Source of the DNA: Branchipolynoe longqiensis
Lineage: Eukaryota > Annelida > Polychaeta > Phyllodocida > Polynoidae
Assembly (NCBI GenBank): GCA_030323885.1
Contig: CM059186.1
Coordinates: 174,351,047-174,415,046, forward strand
Direction: 5' to 3'
DNA: 64,000 bases
The notes under the pieces are model-generated. The model had not been told where the DNA came from. It was given only the letters and a program-made list of their open reading frames with translations, and did no database searches. The position numbers were made by a program, and so were the translations under genes. Position 1 is the first letter of the stretch; each line of letters begins with the position of its first letter. Shown here piece by piece: positions 25,401 through 40,400 of the stretch.

Positions 25401-28400
25401 GAAATCGTTATGATAGTGTTATGCTCCACAACACTCAACACTGTACTGTTGGCGTGACCTTCGGGTCGCATCACCTCCACTGGATGTTGACAAATGTCAG
25501 TCGCATCGGAGCATTATATGTATGGGACCGACATTAAGTGGTCCATTTAGGGAGGTGGTCGGTTTAGGGAGTTAGAATATGGTTACAATGGTATTGTTGG
25601 GACCCAAATAAAGCGATCGATATAGGTGATTGGTCGTTCTATGGAGGTGGTCGGTTAGAGAAGTTTTACTGTATATATATATATAGATGTTCTTCAATTT
25701 CTTATTTTCCAGCAATATGCTCAAGTACTACGCGAACGCGAGCATACTAGGGTTGCTGAAAGAAAACGCTTGGCTTTAGAACTGGTAAGAGAGTATACAT
25801 GGGGGGGGGGGGGGACTTTTTTTCTCTTGTAATGATTTCCTCATTTTCTCTCCTTACCTATTTTTTTTTTCAAATCTGTCAACATCTCTGAACATCATGT
25901 GACCTTCTCAAACAGGTCACTTCACCCAAAATAAGGAAGGGGGTTGGGTACCATGTCATTAATTGGCAAGCGATGGGTTCATTTTGTGCTCCTGAGAGTG
26001 GCTTTTAAATGATGCCATCTTTGTATTCAGTGTTAGAGCTGCATAGTGTGATGAAAGCAGCACCAAAATTACTTATTTGGATTTGATCCTACATATTGAA
26101 CTTAGATTGTGGTGCACTTATTAAACATGTAGTGCTGCATAAAAGGGCATTCTAGGGCAATATAATAGGGCACGCTAAGGCAATATAATAGGGTGCACTA
26201 AGGCAACATAATAGGGGACACTAGGCAATATAATAGGGTGCACTAAGTCAATATAATAGGGCACACTAGGACAATATAATAGGGGACACTAGGCAATATA
26301 ATAGGGCACTAATGCAATATAATAGGACACACTGAGGCAATATAATAGGGCAGGCTAAGGCAATATAATATGGCACACTAAGGCAATATAATAGGGCAAT
26401 ATAATAGGGCACACTAAGGCAATATAATAGGGCACACTAAGGCAATATAATAGAATCTGTCAGTGCTGAAGCCTATGCTGTCAGAATTTTGACATTCTTG
26501 CCTAAATTAATTCTATCACGTTTCCACTTCAAATATCTCTGTCCAAAGTTTGAAGTTGCATGGTCCGATAAAATATAATTTTGTCAAAAACAAAAGAACT
26601 ACCTACATTTACTAATGATTCGGTACAGCATATACAGAATAATCTGTGAAATTATAACCCCATTTCTTTGGACACTCACTTTGAGACAGCCATTAAACAG
26701 GGAGACGACTAACCAATTAGGTCAATCTCGTGACCTTATTAGTCCTGCCCTCATTCCCAGTACCATATAAGGCATTGGTCAGATTCCAGACTACCTACAC
26801 ATTAATAGGTCATCACATGACAATTGCAAAATGTGAATCTTGGCCACAACAAGACTTGGCAAGCTACCAGAAATGATTTTGGGTTCTTTCAGCTCAAATT
26901 GCTCCAAAATAGCCATTTTTCATCGAAATGACTCAGGAATAATAAATAGGTTATTATAGTCAACCTGATATATTTATCTCAAAAATGATGCAAGAATTCG
27001 AAAGCCATCGGACTATATAACTAACTGTTTATCAGAAAAGTTACTTCAAACTAAAGTATGATCAATTATAACCATCAACCATATATTTAAGAAGTCAGAA
27101 ATGCAAAACCATCGGACTATGCGACTTTAATCTTGCGTGCCTATGTTTTCTTCGCAGGCTAAAAGTAACAAGTGTGACCTGGACGTGGTGAAGCGGGCTG
27201 TGCGGTCAGCGGCTGAGTTTAATGCGCAGTTTATGCGGGAAAAGCGAGAGGAGCGGAGAGCCTACTTTGATCTACAGACAAATGTGAGTTATAGCTTATC
27301 CGCTCTCCCCTCTGTTAAACAGGGTTCGTACTGGTCATTAAAAAAACTAACTTTTGAAAATGCAAAAATTATGTACTAAAAAGTCCTACAATTATACAAA
27401 AAAAGTATTAGCCATTAAGAATTACACAAAAACTAAAAATTTGATTCATAAGTAGCACCAAGCATGCCGACGTCAGGAATCTAACTTTGTTTAAAACTGC
27501 ATAGTCCAATGAAATATCAAATTTTCAAAACCAAACCAATTATCTAGATTTGATTTGACATATCTAATTTAGATACTGATGCACTTATTAACCATTTGTT
27601 TCTGCGTAGAAGGCAATACTGAGTAAATTTAACTGAACCTGTTACTGCAGAAGTCTATGGTGTCAGAGTTTTGGCAAGCTTGCCAAAACTAATTTTCCAT
27701 GTTTGCACTCAAAAGATTATTATTTAAAATAAAAGTAACTTTGAACGAATGTAAAGTAAATACTAGTGATCAATCTAATATATTTATCTCAGAAAAAATA
27801 CAGAAATTCAAAACCATCGCACTATGCAACCTTAAACCAATTTAATTGTTTATATGCAGTAGGTTTATGAATTTTTGTTTTTGCAACCTGGCCTTATATC
27901 AAGGGTGAACAATTGTTCTTTAAAAGATGACATTTGGTGTCATTTTGAAATAATTTCTCAGGGTAATTGCAGACAGACAATAATTTTGGGTCAGCCTTGG
28001 CTGTCCTCAAAAGATTACATTGGAATTTCCCCCATCTGATTGCTAATAGGACTAGTGGAACATATTCAGAACCTGGAGTTATTGCATGCTGAAAAAGCTG
28101 TGGAATTTCTTCATTTCTGTCCTTTAAAAAACAGTTTTAATGGTCCTAAAAAGTACTTAATTAATCATTAAAAAAGAAGCCTGCAAAAGAGTGGGAAGCC
28201 GGTTAAAAATGATCCATCTTTTTTGCTGGTTTTGTGGCGTTTCGGAGTGGGAAGCAATCTCTGCTGCAGTTACAAGGTGGAACACACAGAGGCTGTACAT
28301 TGAGGTGTAATATTTTGTGTCGTGACATACTTTTGTTTAAAATCAAGATGCTACTTGCGTGAATTCAGGTGGGGTCCTGCTGTCGGGGTGCATCAATGCA

Positions 28401-31400
28401 GGCCTCAAGCAACCTGCGACAGGGCTTTTCATTTACTCTCAGCACCCACTTGTCGTGTGGGACAAGCAGGTTGCTCCTCTTTTTTCCCCTTCTCTCCCCT
28501 TCTCTCCCCTTCACTCCTATCTTGTTTCATTGTAGGAGATCCATTACCCCCAGAGCACACGCACGGTTCTGCCACCGGAAGCCACCAAAGTGGGAGCATA
28601 CCCGGTTTCTCTCATACCTGGACAGTTTCAGGAGTACTTTAAGAGGTGAGAAAACCGATGTGCACCGAATGAGAGGCACCAGACGCGGTGGTCCAATCGG
28701 TAGAGCGCAGGCTTCCCGGTCAAGTCAAACCAATGACTTATCAAATTGATAGTTGTCGCTACCTAGTCTGGCACTCAGCATTACTACGATAGGGCAAGGA
28801 CTGGTTAGCTCAGTATCACGATAATATGGCTCAGTGGGATATTGGGTTATGGTGCCGGTGGCCTGATCTTCCAGTGGAGCAGCACTATAAAGTCGGCATG
28901 AATGTGTACTATCACAAGTCGGTACCCAACCTGATATGACCATAGATGTTGCTAGGATGTAAAACCCCAACAAACAAACCAAATGAGAGGTCACGGGTAT
29001 GGACCTTAAGCGAGTTATAAAATTAGCACTTGTTCCTACCTTCCCTGGCGCTGGGCGTTATTAAAATAGGTCAGGGACTGGCTGGATAACGCCTGTGAGT
29101 GAGATATTGTATTGTATCTTAGTGCCTGCAACAGAATATGTCAGTGGGGCAATACTATAAAGGCAAGAGGAGTGTGTGCTGTCACAAGTCAGTGCATCTA
29201 CCCAAACTTTTAAAAACATTTTTCTTGTAAGACATCTGAGTCTTTTTTTGCTTAACTGCAATCGATAAAATGTTATTTAAATTTGTTGTGTTCAAATGAT
29301 GATTTTTGTTCTCTCAATTTGTATGAGATCAAAATCAAAAGGTGATTTTTTTTGTTCAACTCTGACATATGCATGACATGCAAATAAGCCTTCATGTGAA
29401 CATGAATTCCATTATTATTTGGAATGTTTTCCCTTTCGGCTTCCATGTCACAAATGTGGTGCACAGTTTCTGAGAACGACCCATATAAATTTTTAATATT
29501 TAAATAATTATATTGTTCTATTTAATTGTATAGCAAATTGATAAGGGCATTTTGAGACCAGTTCAACATCAGTATATAGCACTCTGCCATCTCTGTTTCA
29601 GGTACACGTCTGCGCAGATGAAGTACTTCCCCCTCAGCACCGCCATCTACGACCCCCCGAAACACCTCGACACCATCTATGCGGACCCCAACGACAAGTA
29701 CGAATCAGAGTTAGATTCGCAGAGCGCCTCCTCTGTAAGTCAATTAATTGTCTTTGGTATGTTTACGCTTCATGATTTATTTAGTATTACCAATTTGTCT
29801 TTTTACTTTAAAGCTGATGCAATGTGGATGATATGTGTTCAGACAAGTCCCACAGGGCAGTGGAGAACAGGGAAAAATGGGTGAAAATGGAGAAAACTGA
29901 TTGTAAAGTCATCTGAGGTGCACCAACGACCCTCATGGTTATGGTTAGCATGCAAAGGTAATTTTGGCGTGCTTATCAAAACTCTGACCCCATAGACTTC
30001 AGTATTAACAGGTTCTGTTAAATTGACATAATATGCCCTTCTATGTAACAATAAGTTCTTAATAAGTGAACCAGTATCTAAGTTAGATATGTAGAATCAA
30101 ATCTAAATAATGTTTTGGGTCTTGAAAATTTGATGCTTCATCGGACTATCCAGCTTTAGTTAAATATGTGAGGGCTATTTTAGTTTAGTTTTGAAGTAGT
30201 TTTATTTTTAAAGTGCTAACTTTGGACTTTTATTTTAAACCGCTAACTTTGGAGATATTTGAAGTGAAAACATGGTAATTTACTCGTGGGGTGCATACAG
30301 AAATGTTGAGTATGGGATTTTGTTTGCCAGTTTTCGAATGTAGAAGCGTGGTACAAAGGCATCAAAGTGCAATAAATGTTTAATGACTGCACCAGTATCT
30401 AATTTGGATATAGTCTCAATTCTTGGTAAGTGTTTTGGTTTAGACAAATTTGATGCTTTCATCCGATTATGCAGCTTTAAGATTGTGTCTGGGTGTCGCT
30501 TTCACAGCGTTTCTTGGCTGCTTGCGTCACTTCCTTTAGGGTGCCTAACCTGTGTGACCTGAAGTGTCGTCTGCTACAAATGGTAATGGTTCCTTTTCAG
30601 AGCAAAGCATTGCGGGATTTCTCCAGTTTTCACAAGTTCTTGTTTCAGTTTGTGTAGGTTTTGCATGCATTTCAGCAGTACATTTGTCAATGGTTCTGGT
30701 TCGAGCCAGATCCGGGCTGAATTAATGCATAGTGGTAGGAATTAAGTGTTTAATCAGTGGTTCTTAGTTCAAATGTTTTTTCCTCTCTTATTGCTAAGGA
30801 CAACAACAAAATGTTGTATTTCCACTTCCGTGGACAAGCCTGCAAAAACTTGCCGACCATAATTTGTTTGTTTGTTTGTTGCTTCAATGAAAGTTACCGA
30901 CTTTAAAAAAAACATGTTTTGTTATTTGCTTCAATGAAAAATTTCTGACAAATTGCATGGGTTGATATGTCGACTTATATCATTGTCAAGGGGTTCATGG
31001 TTTAAACAAATTAAATCCCTACCCATCTACCTACCTACCTACCTACCTACCTACCTACCTACCTACCTACCTACCTACCTCCCGTCCTGATATGACCTTA
31101 GATGTTGCTAGGATGTAAAACAACAACAAACAAACCTACCTACCTACCTACCTACCCACCTACCCACCCTACATTTTTACTTTCCTGCAACATGAAATAC
31201 AACTTTTGTTTACACATGGGTTTGCCCATTTTCGTTTGACCAGTAATCCTGTCAGTTGGTTAAGTGAGAGCCTTGTAGAAATGATTATAGATATATAGTT
31301 CCCGCCCACCCTTGCCCGTGGTGAATGCAAGGGACTTCGGTTTGCCGAAGGGAGGAAAACAAGAAAACAGAAAAAAAAGAGAATAATAATAATTGAAACC

Positions 31401-34400
31401 TGACTTCCGGAATTCCCGCACGATTCCCTGACAGTGTTAATCCAATTGGGGTTGGGGAGGTGGGGGGAATCCATGTTTTCATGGAAATTCACCGTTGGCA
31501 CCAAAGTCTCAGCTTGATTTCCACATTTTTTGTCGGAGACCACTGTCATCCCTGATAGATAACAAAATGTATAAATAGGATTATTTAACTATTACTTGAC
31601 CCACACCTGCATTACTGCTATCATTATTTGTTATTCATTATTCTATTCTCCCTGTGCATTGTGGGACCCTGCAGTTATTTCTGTTGGTACAGTGGTTTTC
31701 ACGTTAGGTTCTCGCGTGTTATGGGCTTTTTCCACCGTAAGCCATGTAGCTACTCCGTTCCAGCAGGGTGACAATGGCGGCTCCAGCAGCAGCGGAAGTA
31801 GCAGCGGAAGCGGAAGTGACAGCGACTCAGACAGCAGCAGCGAGGCAGCTGAACCGGAAGTGGTGATGCCAGCGCCACCACCCACCAAGAAACAAGGCCG
31901 GACACCACGGGGCAAGAAGGTACTTGATTTTAACGAAAACGTGGAAATTCTCTCAAAAGCTCAGCACTGTCAGTGAATTGCAGGAAAAATACCGGAGTCT
32001 GGTTTCATCCGGTACTCTCCTAGCACTATCCTATCTAGCTCTATTCCTCAGTTCCTGATATGACCTTAAAGTTGCATAGTCCGATGGTATAAATATATTT
32101 TCAAAACTAAAACACTTACCTAGATTTGATCCTACATATCTAACTTAGATACTAGTGCCCACTAATTTATGGAATAAATCCAATTTGTACATTCACACCA
32201 CTGCTAGAGGAAGCCATGTTCCTCAGAACTGACTTTCTAAGATGCAGGTCAATCTCGTGACCTCTCTGAGACTCTTGGTGGTCATGGCCTAGTTTCACAC
32301 CAGGTCAGGTACTTTTGCTTTGTTTATGTTCAGCAGAGCTTCTGTTATCTGCTTTTCTTATTAGCTAGATTATAAGTTGTGTTATCTCACTCACTTGATA
32401 GTTAACCTTATAAAGTGTCACTGATATTTAACTGAAAGTGTAGGAATCAGGATGTTTACTCCATGCCAGTATTCTCGATGTCGGTATGATATCACCATGG
32501 CGCGGGTGACAGCCCTGGCAATGACTCACAAAGGGTAATTTGTGCCGCAGCAATGCTATGTCTATGCAGAGCATTTATTTTTGCAAAATAAATTTAAAAG
32601 CTTTCAGTGGGTCGATTAAAAAGATCTTAATGCGTGATTGAATAAATATAAATTCCACAACTTGCAGAAGCTATGTTTACTGTTTACTAGTTGTGAGGTC
32701 AGTATGGTAATGAGGTCAGTACACCACGTGACCATGGCGAGATTGGGAATGGTGTCACACCCTTGGCTTCCAGCCCGGGAGTTTCGGCAAGCTTGCCGAA
32801 ATTATTTTGAATGCATTTACTTCAAATATCTTCAAAATAACTTGGCTGTCATCAAAACCAACTCAGGGGAATGATAAGTAGATCATAACGATCAACTTAA
32901 TATATTTATCTCAAAAAGTTTGGGAAAACTCACAAGCCATCGGACTATGCAACTTTAAATATTGCCAGGATGTAGAACTCAAACAAACAAACAATCCTCT
33001 GAGAAGTCACTCCAGACAATGGCCACCGGTTACTAAAAGTCGGTAACAAAATAAAATAAAGTGGTTCTTGAAAGTCAGCTAATAAATGTTGAATCAGGTG
33101 AAATTGTCTCCAAATGTGGTTCAGTAGTCACGTAGAATGGCTGAGGTGGCTGAGATAGAAGAAAAGGCGGCACATCCAAAAATCTTAAATTGAATGTCAG
33201 AAAATGGAATGCCAGTAATGGAATGTCAGAAATGGAATTCCAGCAATGGAATGTCAGAAATATTACTAGATATGTGACAATTTTCATTTAAAAGTTAGTC
33301 TTAAAAGCTACAAAAGTCAATTGAATTCGCTAAGAAAAGAACCCAACAAAATAGCAATGTTACTAAAAAAATCAGTCTACAGATCACTGGCTAACCTGCC
33401 ATATTTAACATAAGCCAAATCGGTACACAATACACTTATGGTATTCAGTCAGCCTTTTCAATGAAAGTCTCAAGTCGGTACCCGTCCAGATATGACCATA
33501 GATGCTGCTAAGACGTAAAACCACCACAAACAAACCTTGCCCTTGGTAAAAGCTCTCAAGGATACCTGCATTCACACTTCTGCCAGGGTGGGGGGATGTG
33601 GGGGGGGGGGAAGCTGAGCTCTATTACTACCCGTTTTGCGTTAGGATTCTTTTGGAGTGTGTCATCATAGTGCTGACCTGTGACGAGGGAGATACAGGGC
33701 AACATCAACTAAGGTGTCAAACCAATCGAAAACAAGATTGAGCAGCATTTGATCCAAATCAGTGGCACACGTAATGATTGCTAATTGAGGTGGATCATAG
33801 GTTGGAGGTGGGGGGTGTGGAATAGGGTGGGTGGGTTGAGGGGCAAGGTGAGAGGAATGTAGAGTGGGATGGGGGCTGGGGTGGGGTAGGGCAGGGGGGG
33901 GGTCAAGGGCAGCCAGCGCGGGTTGTAGGGGCAGAACTAGGTCAAGCATGTTGACTGAATTTGGAGCAATGGGTGACCTCCGACTTTTTAGTTCAAATTC
34001 CTGATCTAGTGGGCCGAAACAGCACACTGTCACACTGCAAACTCAATGTCTATGAGCAATCTTCATACAGAAGAAGTGAAATATCTCTAAAACCACACCA
34101 CCTAGAGACAAACCGCTTGGTACACATATAGAAAACATATTCAACGAATAGATTATATTAAATTTATAAGGTTAGGGTTCTGCATTTCTATTAATTTTGA
34201 ATAAAATAAACATTTTGCACTGCGCCTACCGGCAAACTCAAAGCATTGTCAATGGCCGTTTAGGCCCACTAGTACCGACGCGCCACAAAGTGTCGGAAAA
34301 ATTAACTATGCCACATGTCCCCCATTGTGACTGGATTTTGGTGTGGGCATGGCTCGCGAGTTGCCGGCGGGGACTGCGCGTGGGACACTGGGTCAAGCAT

Positions 34401-37400
34401 GCCTGCCGAAACTGGGGTCAGTGTAACGGTGTGATAGGATGGGCGTGACTCAGCTGAGGTAAGGTGGGGGTGGGGGGGGGGAGGAAAATGGGGGGGGGGG
34501 GCAAATGAGGGGAACATACTGCTACTGCAGGAGCCAGGTCCGTAGCTGGGTGTCGTCCATACGCTTCTGTTTCTTTAGGCAATTCTGCTCCTTGTGACCG
34601 AGCGAACACCTGAACCTGTAAGCAAAGAGTGTGAGTCGCTGTCAACAGCATTTTAAAATCATTCAGGATTGGCATTGCTTAACTTCTCAACCATGTGGAG
34701 CATATTTCATAAATAAAAATGGGTTTTCATAAAAGTGTTTAGTTCCTCGATGTATGGACACTTTTTGCCCACCCTCTATATTGGTCCACAGTGGAACCCT
34801 CTAGAAGATTCAGGGGACACGATTGGCGGGAGTTGTGATTCCGATAGGTGGCGGTGTGATGGCTGTGCAATAGCTCTCCGCTATAGTCAGTGGTGTCTTA
34901 CGGTGTGGTGACACCAACTAGTGGAAGCCAACTGTGGCACACGCGAAACCAACCATTGCCACTCAAAATGCCACCAGGTGGCGCGCCGGTGGTAAATGTG
35001 TGGTAGTGGGTGTGTACTGGTGGCGCATGCGTGGTGGGCGGATTTGTGCATGGTTTTTGATTCACAATAGGGGTCAGAGTGCGATGAATGAGGTTCACAT
35101 TTAACCTAGGCTTAAAGTTGGTTTTGAGTGTCTGGCACTTTTCTGAGATACATATGGTTGCTGTGATTGATTGTTATAGTCCACTTTACTTTGAAGTAAC
35201 TTTTATTTTAAATGGCTAACTTTGGAGATATTTGAAGTGCAAACATTCAAAATTAATTTTGGCAAGCACGTCAAAACTCTGACATCATAGGCCTAAGCAG
35301 TAACAGGTTCTATTAAATTTCTTCAGTGCAGCATTCCCGCGGCAACAAATGCTTTATACGAAGTATTAATAAGTGCATCAGTATCTAAATTAGATATGTA
35401 GGATCTAATCTATGTAATTGTTTGGTTTTGAAAATTTGATGCTTTTATCGGACTATGCAACTCTAAATCGTTAGGAAAAGAGTTGTGGCGCATATCACAA
35501 TATGGCACGCTTAAATTCTGTCGGCATCATGATATCTCCAATCAGCTTATTTCCTGTCATGCAGGGGTGGATTTTTGCTTTTCCAACTCTCTTCCTTTCT
35601 TTTCTTTTCATTAATTTTCTCTTCAAAATTCAAATCATGAAATATTCCATTTCGCTTTTTTTTTTAAAAGGTTATGGAAAGGGAATTAAAATCTGACTCG
35701 CATTCATAGCTTGGTTTATGTTTCAGTTTGTTGCCCGTCCAACTGGGGTAGGTGCGCGTACACAGCTTGCCTCCCATTCACAGTTCTGGCGCAAGGAATG
35801 CCTAATCTCTGCCCCGCCCCACCCCGCCCAACCCATAACTATAACTGGTCTCTGCTTACCTCACCCTCATCAAAACACCATGCTGTGCATTCTATCCATA
35901 ATATATATAAATAATATATTTATATATATATATATATTTATGTATAAATTTTTATATAAATATTTTGCAAATTATGTTTTTATAAATGTTTTATATATAC
36001 CATATGTATACTATATGCATACTATATATATGTTGTATGTGAAATTCAATCTGTGATTTATATATGTTATATGTTTAGTATTTATGTGAATATTATGCGA
36101 ATTAAGTGCATAATATGATTTTTATACGTAAGTTTTATTTATACTCTGTGTATATATATTATATGTATACTATTTATATGAACATACAAATTATGGGCAT
36201 AATATGAAATTTTATAAATATGTTTTATATATACTATGTGTACTATATATGGTATATGTATAATATGTTTAGAGACACCATATTTATATATGACTTATTA
36301 TTAAGTCAGTGTAGAAGTATCTGGCTGGGCTACAAATGCCCTACCGGAATATATAGTATAAAAGGATAAAATAGCAAAAAATGAGAATAAAAATAAAAGT
36401 AAATAGAACAGGTGTGTATGAGCCTAGTGGCAGCAAGCAAGTGAGCAGCCGGTGGGATCAGTGGTGTATACATATCACAGGTGGGTAGGCTGGTGGAATA
36501 GCCAAACCCCTCCCTGGGGTTCGTGGAACCGGAGGGAGGGGGCAGCACCATGCGATTCCTACATCCGCATATACTGTAGTATATACGTTGGTATATATTT
36601 ATTATACATATATATGTATAATACTTTATATAATACATTTAAATGCCTACTATATGTATACTGTATATGTATACATATATTCCTATGTATAACTATATTC
36701 ATACATGTAATGTTTGTATGTATAATATATTATATTATAGTATAATGTATTGTATAATATTTATATGTATAATATATATGTATAATATCGTTAGTTGCAT
36801 AATATATTTACATGCATAATATATTCATATGTATATTTTGCATGTATATTCTGATAATATTTGTATCATATGTACCATATGTTTATAGCTATAATATTTC
36901 TGTTTGGATATGTCCATAATAGATAGGGACATTTGAAGCTCAATCCCTCTTCAAAGTAGTGAATGATTTTTCTTTTACTAAAATGTATTTTATTCATTGA
37001 ATAATATCTCTTGTCAGCACCAGAGCACTGGTCTTCCGGCCGTACAGTACAATTCCTCGATACATAAATGAAACTATCAGTTGTAATAGTAACTGCATGA
37101 AAATCCTGTTTGATACTAAAAGTATTATACATATTATAAATGAAATATCAGCTGTAGTAGTAACTGATGCTTTGAAGGCAGAATGACATCCCAAGTGTAT
37201 CGGATCCCTGGGTTGCTCCCAGTTGTCATAGTCTTCCGCCTACAGCGCCACCTAGCGGCTGTTTGTTTTCAGTTTTCAGTTTTGTGTCATTGCATGAGTT
37301 TGCGACATGTTTGACCTTCACTACAAAACCACATGCTCTTTTCCATTTAGTCTTCAAAGCTGCATAGTTCAATGAAAAAAATCAAATTTTCTAAACCAAA

Positions 37401-40400
37401 ACAATTATATAAATTTGATTCTACATATTTAATTCAGCTATAAAGTATTTGTCGCCAAATAAAATGGAATACTGAGGCTCTTTAATAGAACCTGTTATTG
37501 CAGAAGCATATGGTGTCAGAGTTTTGGCATGCTTGCCAAAATTAATTTAGCATGTTTGCACTTCAAATATCTCAAAAGTTGGCCATTTAAATAAGAGTTG
37601 CTTCAAACTAAAGTAAGGTAGATTATACTAAGAAGCCTAATATATTTATCTCAGAAAACGACAGAAAGTCAAAACCATCGGACTATGCAACTTTAATGGC
37701 TCAGGCTGCTTGTGGCGCCGGCGTAAACAGGGGTACCATCCAAATAAACCACTATTTTATCACGAAGAGTTTGACTCAATCAGGGATTGAACCCACGTCC
37801 TCCCACACGAGAAGTGACTGGACACGGTGGCTGAATCAGTAAGAATTCAGGCTTCCATGGCGGGAGGTTGGGAGTTTGAATCCCGGCCGAGTGAAAGGAA
37901 TGACTTACAAAATTGATACCTGTCGCTACCTAGCCTGGTGCCCGGCATAACTTGGAATGGGGCAAGGACTGGTTATCTACGTATCAGGATAATGTGACTG
38001 AGTGGGATATCAGGTCATGGTGTCGGTTGTCAGGATGTAAAAACCCCAACAAACAAGCAACAACCCTGAACATGACGCTCTAGAAATCTCCACTAGAGTT
38101 ACAGATCTTCTATTTGATTAACAATGATTCCCCCCCCCACCCTCTACTGTATTAATCTTCTAAATTCATTATTAAAGAATATTTTTGTAATGAATGATGA
38201 TATAGCTAATAATATTGCTGATGATGATGAATCCCAGTCTGGTCAACTCAATGACTTACAAAATTTATGCTTGTCACCTAACCTGGCGCTTGACATTAAT
38301 AGGATAGAAGAAGGACTGGTTAGTACAGTATGAGGATAATGTGACTGGTACATTGAGTCATAGTGCCGGTTGCCTGAACTCCTAGTGGGGCAGCACTATA
38401 AAGTCACCATGAGTGCGCACTGTCACAAGTCAGTACCCACCATGACCTCGGATGTTGGTAGGACGTAAAACAACACAAATAATAATAATCACATTAGGTC
38501 ATCTTTGGATTGGTATTTTGCACTAACTTTCCTTGGCAGTAGAGTAACCTTATAGAAACTAGCAGTGGTTGGATCCATGTTAGTGTTAGACGAGAACAGA
38601 ATCATGTAGAGTTTTCTGCACACCCACCCGCCCCCACCATCCCTTCATTACCCCGCTCCTCCTCCTGTCTCCGAAATATCACACCGATCACTTCCTCACG
38701 TAATCCAACGGCAAAATAAAATGTATAAAGATAAAAAATATTATAATAATAATAATATTAAAGAAATTAGATGCATGTTCAGTTCTATGCTCAGCAAATA
38801 GTTTGCAGCATTGTTTGCATATCGCTCGCTCGCTCGCTCGCTCCCATCCCTCCCCTCCCCTCCCCTCCCCTCCCCTCCCCTCCCCTCCCCTCCCCCTCCC
38901 CTCCTCCCCTCCCTCCCCTCCCCTCCCTCCCCTCCCCCTCCCCTCCCTCCCTCCCGTCCCCCCTCCCCTCCCCCCTCCCCTCCCCTCCCCTCCCTCCCTC
39001 CCTCCCCTACCTACCTCCCTACCCTCCTCTCCTCTCCTCTCCTCCCCTCTCCTCCCCTCACCATCCTCCCATCCCTCCCTCCCTTTCCCTTCCTGGCCAC
39101 AGTTATGTTTTGTTGACGGCTCGACAACTGCATGGTATGAGGCTAGCTTATCGCTCACTCATTCATCATTCCTCTTGTCCTATTAGATATACATATATAA
39201 TATAATTTAAGACAAATCTCAGTTTTAAAGATATTAAAATGGCGACGATTTAAAATAATTACCTATTAATGCTTTAAATACACTACAAGTAGCCTACTTG
39301 AATGATATGCAATTAATTAAAAATTCATCACCCAAATATACGCTCGCCCCCCTCTACCTATTGAAATTGTATTAGTTGATACCTCAGTTCGGTAAATACT
39401 TGTTCTGTTGGCCCTGGTGCCTCAAACCTGATGCTACTTAATAATAAGGCGTTGTCCACTAAGCAGTAAAGCACTTTTCTTTGCAGCATCCACTAGTTTG
39501 AAATATATTCAAGTGGAGCAGTTGTGAATGGTTGTCTAATGTTAACTGAACTTGGGTCTTCTATGTATTCACATTCATTTAGATATGTGTGTAAGGTGGT
39601 TTGTGGTGGATGGGCACAAGCCGGACAGACCACCATAGTGGACAGTCTGTAATTTAAGCATTACCAAAATAGCGAGCAGACCACTATAATGAACAAAGAA
39701 CATACAGAGTTCAGTTGAGTTTATATTTTTTGAGTTGAGTTGTATTGTACCAAAACATGTACAGTATAACCCCATTAAACCAAACGATCGGTTAATCCAA
39801 ACTTTTTTTGGCGCCCCGGCAAAATACTACCATTTATCATATAAAAAAGTTGGTTAAACCAAAGTTGGTTAATCCAAATTAACGGTTAATCCAAACAAAA
39901 TTGTCGGACCCCAGGCCACTCTGGTACGGTTAAACCAAACTTTCATGTGGTTATAAGGTCATCTGAGACCCCAACAACTTTTTTATATGATAAATGGTAG
40001 TATTTTGCCGGCCTGCCAAAAAAAGTTTGGATTAACTGATTGTTTGGTTTAACTGAGCTTGGTTTAACGGGGTTATAATGTATATACATAATAAAAACAA
40101 TAATCAAAGTGTCCACATACATTGTATATTACATTCCTAATGCACCTGCGTTTTTGTCAACGCCAAGTCAGAGTCAAAGCTAAAGCTCGGTTAAACCAAT
40201 GATCGGTTAATCCAAACAAATTTCTAGGGTCCCTTCAAGTTTGGTTTGAGGGGGTTATACTGTAGTAAGGTCACTGCATGGCTTCCCCAAAGGGTGATCT
40301 TCCATCCAAGCAACCAATGTTGAGTGGGTGATTGTGGTTTAATGTCCTGGCAACATGTGAGGTCAAATCAAGATATCTACCACAGTATGCACTCCAGGTG

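Noticed and set aside
26140..26456. A CRISPR-like array of short repeats
   Set aside because: Units are contiguous with no unique spacers and derive from a MITE; the genome is eukaryotic.
35714..35734. A possible 21-nt PHF10 microexon (TTTGTTGCCCGTCCAACTGGG) between TTTCAG and GTAGGT
   Set aside because: The phase would fit, but the peptide FVARPTG has no counterpart in the family and such chance pairs are common in a 9-kb intron.
36330..36745. ORFs near 100 codons on both strands between AT repeats
   Set aside because: Tyr/Ile-rich translations of TATA text with no motif or splice context.
38688..39205. Proline/serine-leucine and glycine/glutamate ORFs on both strands
   Set aside because: Pure low complexity from the CTCCC tract.
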